Shown piece by piece: positions 57,715 through 64,000 of a DNA stretch of 64,000 nucleotides. The DNA is from Oscillospiraceae bacterium. Its GTDB lineage: Bacteria; Bacillota; Clostridia; Oscillospirales; CAG-272. The translations under genes and the position numbers were made by a program. The stretch is taken from the NCBI GenBank assembly GCA_015063585.1, contig SVTW01000003.1:1-64000 (forward strand), in the 5' to 3' direction. How positions within the stretch are numbered: position 1 is the first letter of the stretch; the number at the start of each line of letters is the position of its first letter. The notes beneath the pieces are model-generated. The model did no database searches, was not told where the DNA came from, and saw only the letters and a program-made list of their open reading frames with translations.

Positions 57715-59037
57715 TTATGCGGCGACACGATATGCAAACCAGGTGAAAGATTTTGCCTGAACATTTTTGCGCTTGTCTTTTCGTCCCGGTCTATGTGGCA
57801 ATGTATATCGCAATATTTCTATTTCTAATTCTCTGAAATCCTTGCTGCGATTTCTAAAGAAATCCAAGCAAAGTTGAATGGCTGCTGTATGGTTCACAAC
57901 ATAAACATTCTTATTTTGCTTGCTTTGATAGATTACAATCTCTCCTATGATACTTTCGCTATAATTGTACTTGATCAAGGAAATATAGATTTCTTGTAAC
58001 GCCATATCCAAGCCCTTGGCTTTTATATGAGCTAACCCCGTAGCATATTTTAAATGTCTGAAGGAAGTTTCAATTCCCCAACGTTTGTGATAAAGCTCTT
58101 TTAAGTCATCACGAGAAAACCTGTTACGCGGCAAGGTTGTAACAAGCGTCTCATATTTTCCTGTATCTAATTTGAATCGAACCACTCGAATCTTTAAATC
58201 ATACGGCGACGAAAAATCCCATTTTGAAATAGCGGTTTTAGGGCTGTTCTTTTTACCTTTCTTGCTTCCTGTCTGTATAAAATGTCTTCCTGCCGCTTTG
58301 TCTTCTTTGGTTTGTCTTGTGGTAATCCCGATCCTAAGATCGCAATCCAATTCTGTCATTGGAAGAGCTGCGATTTCTCGAACAGCGCCTTTTCCTTGCT
58401 TGACTCTCAAAATAAGATCTAAATGCTTGCTTTCTACAAAATGTGCCATAACATTAAAGCTTTCATAGCCTCTGTCGGCTATCACAATTGCTTTTTCATT
58501 TGGATCCAAATTAGGCAACATTTTGATCAGGGCATTTCTTTCATCTGCCACGCGTTTTCCTTGGGCTATAGCACACAAAAACGCATTATTGTAGAGATCA
58601 TACAGAGCATTCAAATGCATCAAAGAGTACGGCTTTTCTCCTTCCTTTGAAACCAATGTATCTCCCTCGTTGGGGAAAATATTGATGTCCGTTCCGTCAA
58701 CTGCAAAAAGCCGATATCCTTTGTGTTTGTTTTTGAAAGCACATTTCTTAATGAACATTTCATGTATGGCAAGAAATGCTGTGCTGAGTAACTTTTGACG
58801 CTGTTGAACAAGCGCAGACTTGGTGACATCGGTGTTGGCGTACTTTGAATACTTTATGATTTCCTGCGTCAGTGAGCCTCCGCCCATATTAATCAACATA
58901 TGAATCAGATCCTCTAAACCGAGCTTGCGATTTCTGCTAAAATCCTTTCCCGGATTTGTAACGTATTGGTCTTTGTTTCGGATCACTCCTTGAATAGCTT
59001 CTTCCAGATATCTGCTTGCTACATTCGCTTTCGGCAT
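57715..59037 (-). CDS. IS4-family-like DDE transposase
   Basis: 440 residues. DDE motifs: first Asp in FAVDGTDINIFP, second Asp in IVIADRGYES, Glu in YHKRWGIETSFRHLK, the last being the Y-(2)R-(3)E-(6)K signature of the IS4 superfamily. An insertion between the second Asp and the Glu is beta-rich, as usual. The frame is intact. AAAGGAGG precedes the ATG at 59037. The left end of the element probably lies near 57484-57500 (TTAAGTTAAG is seen at 57488 and again at 57559), but I found no clear terminal inverted repeats or target duplication, so the ends are not set. Confidence 0.9.
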   Translation of the reverse strand: MPKANVASRYLEEAIQGVIRNKDQYVTNPGKDFSRNRKLGLEDLIHMLINMGGGSLTQEIIKYSKYANTDVTKSALVQQRQKLLSTAFLAIHEMFIKKCAFKNKHKGYRLFAVDGTDINIFPNEGDTLVSKEGEKPYSLMHLNALYDLYNNAFLCAIAQGKRVADERNALIKMLPNLDPNEKAIVIADRGYESFNVMAHFVESKHLDLILRVKQGKGAVREIAALPMTELDCDLRIGITTRQTKEDKAAGRHFIQTGSKKGKKNSPKTAISKWDFSSPYDLKIRVVRFKLDTGKYETLVTTLPRNRFSRDDLKELYHKRWGIETSFRHLKYATGLAHIKAKGLDMALQEIYISLIKYNYSESIIGEIVIYQSKQNKNVYVVNHTAAIQLCLDFFRNRSKDFRELEIEILRYTLPHRPGRKDKRKNVQAKSFTWFAYRVAA

Positions 59038-59081
59038 TTCTTGCCCCTCCTTTCTTTGTCTTTTTACCTTTCTAAACGGTG

Positions 59082-59345
59082 TTACGTTTTTCGACCATGC
59101 AGTTGAATACGAAGGCGAACAACTTCCTGTTGCAGTTGCTTTTTCGTCATACCGGTTACGCGGCAGAGCTCGATCAGTTCCCGAAAGACTTTATGCTTGT
59201 ATAGATAAGTCCGAGATACTCCCGCAGCGGCTGAAACTGTTTGATAATTGATCGCTTCACCGTTTTCGATCATTTTTTCGATGATCGCCTGTGTTTGCAG
59301 GTGCTTTGCTACTGCTTCCTTTTTTGTTTCTTCAATCAATCCCAT
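59082..59345 (-). CDS. DUF6262 / Tn554 TnpC-like protein, possibly truncated
   Basis: 87 residues. The middle part INYQTVSAAAGVSRTYLYKHKVFRELIE is a small helix-turn-helix-like segment typical of DUF6262 proteins, such as TnpC of Tn554-type elements, which assist two tyrosine recombinases. Those partners are not present here. Relatives are usually longer and end in a coiled coil; this one stops soon after a short helix (KKQLQQEVVRLRIQLHG), 44 bases before the IS4 transposase start. It may therefore be a remnant cut by the insertion, or a small accessory gene of one of the neighbouring elements. Confidence 0.65.
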   Translation of the reverse strand: MGLIEETKKEAVAKHLQTQAIIEKMIENGEAINYQTVSAAAGVSRTYLYKHKVFRELIELCRVTGMTKKQLQQEVVRLRIQLHGRKT

Positions 59346-59490
59346 GATTACAATTTGCAGAAATTACGCAACCTCGCATATATTATAACGCCCCAAATCA
59401 CTCGTGTAAAGAAAAACACCAAGTCACTTGCCGTTTGGGTGGACTTGGCTTGTTTTAGTTACAATGACAGTGGTTCAATGGTCAAAAACA

Positions 59491-59519
59491 TTGACATAAG
59501 ACTCCAATTATGGTATAAT
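59491..59519 (+). promoter_or_regulatory. promoter of the ISL3-like transposase gene
   Basis: TTGACA at 59491-59496, 17 bp, TATAAT at 59514-59519. Consensus strength is high for a transposase gene. Confidence 0.85.
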
Positions 59520-59554
59520 ATTGATAGATGAAAAAGGCGCGGGAGGATGTAAAA

Positions 59555-60736
59555 ATGATTGCAGATCTGTTGGATAGCGGTTTGTATGAAATTGAAAATA
59601 AGACTCCTGCGAACGAAGATAACCCTTTGGAAAAGCTTCGTCTTCGGTATTTACCGGTTGCCTCAGAATGCCCAAAATGCAAATCCTCTAACTTTATTAA
59701 AAAAACCGCATCTACGCGCACGATTATAGATGTGTTGGGCAATCAACCCATCGAAATTACGGTTGTAAAGCAACGCTACAAATGCTCTTGCGGCAAGACC
59801 TTTACATTGAAAGATGATACGGATTATCCCGATCGTATGCATATTACAAAAGAAACATCCGACAAGCTTGGAACTATGATCTTGGGGGATGCGGATCTTT
59901 CCATCACGCAGGCAGGTGAAATGTTTGGTGTTGGCAGAACAACCGCATCGAAAGCATTGCATCAAAAGATCAAGGAGTTAGCCGATCAAACCTTTTCGGT
60001 AGCGCCTTGTGTGAAAATCTCTTATATCCCGTTTTATTTTACGAACAAAGAACGTTGTGCGATTGCGGGAATTGATCGATTCGGAACTGCATTTTTGTTG
60101 GACATCATAGACGAGTATTCCGAAGAACGGCTATCTCGTTTCTTTCCTAAAACAGACTCCTTTAAGAATGACATCTCGGTTTCCTTTTGCAAGTTGGATT
60201 CAACCGTCACACAAGCGATCCGCACGCACAATTCCGCTGACGTCGGAATCGTGCACCGCTGTGTTTCTGATTATATAGAAAAAGCAAGGGAAAAAGTTGG
60301 AGACGCATTATATGCCGAAAAGTATGATGTCCTTGCCGATTTGGAGCGAGTAATGTTTTCTCAGCCTTCCGTACAGTTCGGTTTGATATTTAGTGATTGG
60401 AAAGCCGCCCTTTCCTCAGAAGTTCGGGATGCTTTGAGTTCCTTTATCGAAACTGTGAACACGTTCTTTCAGGAATGCACCGTTACGACGATGCATCCTA
60501 AAAAAGATACGTCGTTTAAGAAGTTGAGGGAGATTATTACCAAATTCCGCAAGGATCGCACCAATTTCGACACGATGGTGTTTCGCTTGTTATATGCTAA
60601 CAAGACCGCGATGTCTACACCCAACGGCCCGCACATTTGGAATTCGATCAACAGCATGATGGCACCTGTTACCGGTGGCATGTCGGAGTTTGGGGTGGAT
60701 ATTGATGCGTTGTATGAGGAGATATTAAAATCTTGA
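59555..60736 (+). CDS. ISL3-like transposase
   Basis: 393 residues from this start. An N-terminal zinc-binding unit with ECPKCKSS and YKCSCGKTF, separated by the ISL3-type strand pair (RTIIDVLGNQPIEITVVKQ), is followed by a helix-turn-helix (ITQAGEMFGVGRTTASKAL) and a DDE-type catalytic region beginning at AIAGIDRFGTAFLLD. The C-terminal part is helical and ends with a region like ISL3 tails. The start at 59555 follows GGGAGG at 59541; an ATG at 59528 is in frame but has no good site. It is AT-richer than the chromosomal genes. A strong terminator follows at 60753. Flanking inverted repeats were not resolved. Confidence 0.8.
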   Translation: MIADLLDSGLYEIENKTPANEDNPLEKLRLRYLPVASECPKCKSSNFIKKTASTRTIIDVLGNQPIEITVVKQRYKCSCGKTFTLKDDTDYPDRMHITKETSDKLGTMILGDADLSITQAGEMFGVGRTTASKALHQKIKELADQTFSVAPCVKISYIPFYFTNKERCAIAGIDRFGTAFLLDIIDEYSEERLSRFFPKTDSFKNDISVSFCKLDSTVTQAIRTHNSADVGIVHRCVSDYIEKAREKVGDALYAEKYDVLADLERVMFSQPSVQFGLIFSDWKAALSSEVRDALSSFIETVNTFFQECTVTTMHPKKDTSFKKLREIITKFRKDRTNFDTMVFRLLYANKTAMSTPNGPHIWNSINSMMAPVTGGMSEFGVDIDALYEEILKS

Positions 60737-60752
60737 AACGTCACCCTTTATC

Positions 60753-60792
60753 AAAAAAGCTACGCAATTTTAGATGGTTGCGTAGCTTTTTT
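60753..60792. terminator. intrinsic terminator after the ISL3-like gene
   Basis: AAAAAAGCTACGCAA (60753-60767) and TTGCGTAGCTTTTTT (60778-60792), a perfect 15-bp stem with a 10-base loop; works in both directions. Confidence 0.9.
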
Positions 60793-60869
60793 ATAACCTT
60801 CCAAAACACAATATATAGATGATGCTTTGTGAAATGATTGTAAACAACACAACACATTGCGCTGACAGG

Positions 60870-60898
60870 TTGATTTGACATGAAAAATATGGTATAAT
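60870..60898 (+). promoter_or_regulatory. promoter of the large helical-repeat gene
   Basis: TTGATT at 60870-60875, 17 bp, TATAAT at 60893-60898. An overlapping TTGACA at 60875 is only 12 bp from the -10 box and is less likely. The sequence around -10 (ATGGTATAATATTG) is the same as at the ISL3-like promoter. About 80 bp of leader follow. Confidence 0.7.
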
Positions 60899-60987
60899 AT
60901 TGGTATCAAAAGTTAATTTTTAACACCTTAAATTATGTAAGTTCCAACTACAAAAGCATACAAGGAAAAACAAAATGGAGGCGAAAA

Positions 60988-63900
60988 ATGATAAATAAAA
61001 TCTTTTCGGCTGTTGGTAAGGCTATTGATGGTGCCTTTTCATCTTTTGGTAACAAGAAAATGCTTGAAAAGGCAACGGCTTTCTGCGATGAAAAAATTAA
61101 ATTTCCAAAACTGATAAAGGAAATTGAAACAAAAATCGAGGAGAAATATGATCAATATTCTTTTTATAACGATTTAAATGCTTATCTTGTAGATAATAAA
61201 GTTATCCCCCTGCTTTTTGCGACTTTTGGAGAAGGTGGCAATAATATTCCTACAGAATCTCAATTTCGAAAACTCCACCTAACCAATTTTTCAAAAAAAT
61301 ATAAGCAGTATTCTCGTTATGAAAAAAGCTTTATAAGTGAATGTTTAAGTTTCATCTACGGCGAAGTACAAAAAGGAGTCATTGATTTAAATGCTCACAC
61401 CGAAAGCGGCAAGTTTCATATTGCCATCAATCTTGCCACTGCACAAGGTTTGGAAGCTTGTTCTGAAATAAAGGAAGGCCAAAAAGATATTAAGAGCGAA
61501 ACAACTCAAATAAAAGAAATGCTTTCTGAGTTGTGTGCCCGCATTCCTCAAACAACGATTCAACATCAGCAAATAACCGCTACAACCATCGATGACATTG
61601 GAGCTATGTCTGAAAAAATTTCAAACTTTTTGAAAAAAATCGATTTGGTTGGTACGGCCGAAAATCCGGTTGCGAACGATGAAGATGCAATAATTAAATA
61701 TCAAGAACTTTCCGCTGAAGCCTTAACAACGCTGCTGGGGGAGAATGCGGCTCAGGTGAATCTGGTTATTGGTTCTCTTCAATGTCATATTGCCATCCAT
61801 CATAGTAACTTGGGGCAAATTGACAAGGCTTTTCAGTGTTTGGAGAACGTCCCTACAGATGCGGTGAAAGGAAGTAAATTATATCATTTTGTAATAGCCG
61901 TAATAATTGTTAATCATGGCATCGAAGAAAAATACGATATAGCATCTGCCAGTGTTAATCGCGCACTCGAATTGGATGCAAACTATCATAGAGCTTTTTT
62001 GGTTGGACAATATCTGTCTGTGTTGCGAAAAGCTGATTCCTTGGAAGCTATTCTTACGGCTTTGGATTCTCGTTTTGCGCCTATTTTAGAAGAAAACAGT
62101 GATTGCACTTTGATCGCAGATTATTTTATTTATCGAGGATTTATTTGCAAAGAGTTTGTTGAATTTGATGCTGCAGAACAAGCATTTATTAAGGCAAAAG
62201 AGTTTGGGTATGACGAATTGGTTTCCGATTATAATATCGGGTTATTGTACTATACTCGTGCAACGCAAAATGTTCCAAAAAACACACGAGTTTTTTGTGC
62301 TAAAGTAGATACGTCTTTGCTTATAAAGACAATCGATTTATTCAAACCGTGGCTTTTTGATAGAGCAGGTAGCATTCCGGTATTTATTAAATCGCGAATG
62401 GTAGGGCTCTATGCGTCTGCGTGTTCGATCATTGGAATTAAACACGATTTGAAACCAATCGAACAATATATTAAGCTCCCCAATTTGGAATATGAAGTCC
62501 AAAGAATTCTTGCTTTTGGCACAGACCAGCAAATCGGAGATGAAATTGTTGGGCTACTTGCCCCCGAGGATCAGTTGTACGCACAGATTGTAAATTGCGT
62601 CAACGCGGATCGTTACAGTGATATTCCATCCATTTTTGCCAATATGACTGACGAACAACTCTCGATTCAACCCGCTCCTACAATTTTTATGATATTGCAG
62701 GCATGTATTATTAACAAAGATGTCGATGGTTATCAAAGATACCGTGCTTTTATTAAACCGACTGATGAAACTGATCATATTGAGTGTTTCGACGCATATA
62801 TGCTTGAGCAAGAAGGAAACATTGAAAAAGCAAAAGAGATACTTGATAAATATGCTTTTTCGTCGGTTGACTATCATCTTTTAAGCAATATTTTACGCTT
62901 TTATGCAAGAAATAATTTTGATGCTGAACGTGAAAAGTTGTTTTTGTATTTATTGAATGCTTCTCAGGAAAAACGGATCTTTATTGATGACAAACTGGAT
63001 CTTTACGAAAAGGCAATCCATTTTTTTATCAGTCAAAAATCTGATTATGCAAAACATTTTGTTGACGATATTCAAGAGGATACCGTGTTAGCGTGGCGGT
63101 TGAAAGCTTATTATTATGAAGCTATTGGTGATATTCATAATTTGTTGTCTGCTATAAGCGAGCTCGCCAATAAAGAACAAGGTAAGCAACTTGAGCATAC
63201 GAAAAACAAATGCATTTGTCTTTTAAAACTTATGCGATACGAGGATGCGCTAATAGAATCCAAAGCTCTTTTAGAAACTGTCCACGAAAACAACATCAAG
63301 GATCGCACACAAATCCTTTGGATAATCAGTACCGCATATCTGTTCCTTGGTGATGAAGCAAACAGTGTCTCATGGGCGAATAAGGCGCATGAGTTAACAG
63401 TACCTATCCCTTCCGATAAAAGCCATCAAGCATATTTTGCTCGAGCAATGCGAGTGGGAGCATCTGAGGACTCCTTGGGATCAATATTAGAGTATCAGAA
63501 GATGCACCCTGTAGCGGTCGATTGGTTGAAAGCGATTAAACTACCCGAAAATTCAACCGGAGAGGATTTTGTAAATGCCTTGAATGAAATGACCGGTTAT
63601 TCGCATGAAAAATATATGCAAAGAGAAAAAGAGTTTCTCTCATATTATAATTCGGATATTGGGTTTCCAAATTCACTTTTGCTAAAACACTGTGGTGACA
63701 ATTTAAATTCCTTCTTTGCTCTTTTCTCAAAAAACAAATTGCGAGTTGCTAATGGCAATCCCAATAATCTTGAAAAAAGCCAAAAGTTGATAGGAGAACA
63801 TGTTATTGTCGATACACTTACCTTAATCGTACTTTATCGATATGGTTGTTTAGAAGCCTTAGAGAAGATTCCTAACATTCATATTTGTTATTCGACGCTT

Positions 63901-64000
63901 GCAAGGATGCAAGATTATTATCAGACTTTAAGCGCTGGATATGTTGGAGAACTTTTAAGGTGGATGAGTGGAGCAACCAATATCGTATGGGAACCTGACG
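60988..64000 (+). CDS. large helical-repeat (TPR-like) protein with a possible PIN-like region, 3' end outside the window
   Basis: Open for about 1,004 codons to the window edge without a stop. The ATG at 60988 follows GGAGG at 60977. Residues 1-150 are a helical domain (MINKIFSAVGKAIDGAFSSF at the start, Lys/Phe-rich). A coiled coil follows at about 155-190 (EGQKDIKSETTQIKEMLSEL). From about 230 to 880 many paired helices of about 34 residues resemble degenerate TPRs (for example ASASVNRALELDANYHRAFL, EFDAAEQAFIKAKEFGYDEL). At about 938-985, HVIVDTLTLIVLYRYGCLEAL looks like the first strand and helix of a PIN-type domain with Asp942. No Walker A motif is seen. Together with the adjacent transposases and the AT-rich composition it resembles large repeat proteins of bacterial defence islands. 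The function is unknown; the defence role is inference. Confidence 0.75.
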   Translation, partial: MINKIFSAVGKAIDGAFSSFGNKKMLEKATAFCDEKIKFPKLIKEIETKIEEKYDQYSFYNDLNAYLVDNKVIPLLFATFGEGGNNIPTESQFRKLHLTNFSKKYKQYSRYEKSFISECLSFIYGEVQKGVIDLNAHTESGKFHIAINLATAQGLEACSEIKEGQKDIKSETTQIKEMLSELCARIPQTTIQHQQITATTIDDIGAMSEKISNFLKKIDLVGTAENPVANDEDAIIKYQELSAEALTTLLGENAAQVNLVIGSLQCHIAIHHSNLGQIDKAFQCLENVPTDAVKGSKLYHFVIAVIIVNHGIEEKYDIASASVNRALELDANYHRAFLVGQYLSVLRKADSLEAILTALDSRFAPILEENSDCTLIADYFIYRGFICKEFVEFDAAEQAFIKAKEFGYDELVSDYNIGLLYYTRATQNVPKNTRVFCAKVDTSLLIKTIDLFKPWLFDRAGSIPVFIKSRMVGLYASACSIIGIKHDLKPIEQYIKLPNLEYEVQRILAFGTDQQIGDEIVGLLAPEDQLYAQIVNCVNADRYSDIPSIFANMTDEQLSIQPAPTIFMILQACIINKDVDGYQRYRAFIKPTDETDHIECFDAYMLEQEGNIEKAKEILDKYAFSSVDYHLLSNILRFYARNNFDAEREKLFLYLLNASQEKRIFIDDKLDLYEKAIHFFISQKSDYAKHFVDDIQEDTVLAWRLKAYYYEAIGDIHNLLSAISELANKEQGKQLEHTKNKCICLLKLMRYEDALIESKALLETVHENNIKDRTQILWIISTAYLFLGDEANSVSWANKAHELTVPIPSDKSHQAYFARAMRVGASEDSLGSILEYQKMHPVAVDWLKAIKLPENSTGEDFVNALNEMTGYSHEKYMQREKEFLSYYNSDIGFPNSLLLKHCGDNLNSFFALFSKNKLRVANGNPNNLEKSQKLIGEHVIVDTLTLIVLYRYGCLEALEKIPNIHICYSTLARMQDYYQTLSAGYVGELLRWMSGATNIVWEPD

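Larger units (their letters stand above)
57484..59080. mobile_element. IS4-type insertion sequence, approximate limits
   Basis: The limits are inferred from the transposase, its terminator on the left and the truncated-looking DUF6262 frame on the right. Terminal repeats were not identified. Confidence 0.5.

Noticed and set aside
60875-60898. TTGACA followed by TATAAT upstream of the helical-repeat gene as the main promoter
   Set aside because: The spacing is only 12 bp; the overlapping TTGATT at 60870 has the normal 17 bp.

Overview
The window looks like the chromosomal replication-origin neighbourhood of a spore-forming, probably gut-dwelling member of the Clostridia (Firmicutes). Evidence: the cluster dnaA-dnaN-recF-remB-gyrB-gyrA, a SpoVT-type AbrB regulator, RemB, MreC/MreD, near-consensus sigma-A promoters (TTGACx, 17 bp, TATAAT) and strong AAGGAGG ribosome binding sites. 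I cannot name the species. No rRNA, tRNA or CRISPR array was seen.

Layout. 1-6.2 kb: 3' part of a GH36 alpha-galactosidase, an unknown protein, spoVT, and a leftward PHP-phosphoesterase / three-domain phosphonate (PEP mutase) operon. 6.4-15.8 kb: one giant gene for a surface subtilase with a very long BspA-type leucine-rich-repeat body and a C-terminal sorting-like tail. 17-23.3 kb: hisS, a lysophospholipase-like hydrolase, ruvX, a pyridoxal/pyridoxamine-type kinase, a membrane protein, an SGNH esterase and thiN. 23.9-26.3 kb: a radical SAM enzyme separated by one base from a membrane protein whose predicted cytoplasmic tail carries six Cys-Ala repeats. 27.3-32.6 kb: a short soluble FtsK-like motor and a Gld-type ABC exporter operon. 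33.4-48.4 kb: the leftward origin cluster, with mreCD between gyrB and gyrA and an oriC-like region between dnaN and dnaA. 48.6-57.3 kb: a copper ATPase fused in frame to a CopZ-like domain, two sugar-isomerase-like TIM-barrel proteins, a MATE exporter and an MFS transporter. 57.4-64 kb: an AT-richer accessory block with an IS4-type transposase, a DUF6262-like fragment, an ISL3-like transposase and the start of a >1,000-residue helical-repeat protein with a possible PIN-like region.

The most conspicuous non-genic feature is a mosaic of dispersed intergenic repeats. Between 15.8 and 53.5 kb almost every transcription unit is bounded by an array built from a few modules in changing order. I call them M1 (about 145 bp core, 18 full or partial copies, ending in one of several alternative hairpins), M2 (about 180 bp, 7 copies), M3 (CATCCTGAG-type repeats, about 8), M4 (about 90 bp, 7), M5 (about 120 bp, 4-5) and M6 (172 bp, 2 full copies plus a partial one). 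Modules meet at a pivot, GTGCCGGCAGGG, that contains the palindrome TGCCGGCA. An M5 fragment supplies the last codons and the stop codon of gyrA. The arrays are absent from the accessory block at the right end.

The strongest candidates for new biology are the radical SAM / Cys-Ala-tail pair, the modular repeat system, the copA-copZ junction with a slippery A7 run, hairpin and internal start, the PEP-mutase fusion without a visible decarboxylase, and the giant helical-repeat protein running off the right edge.
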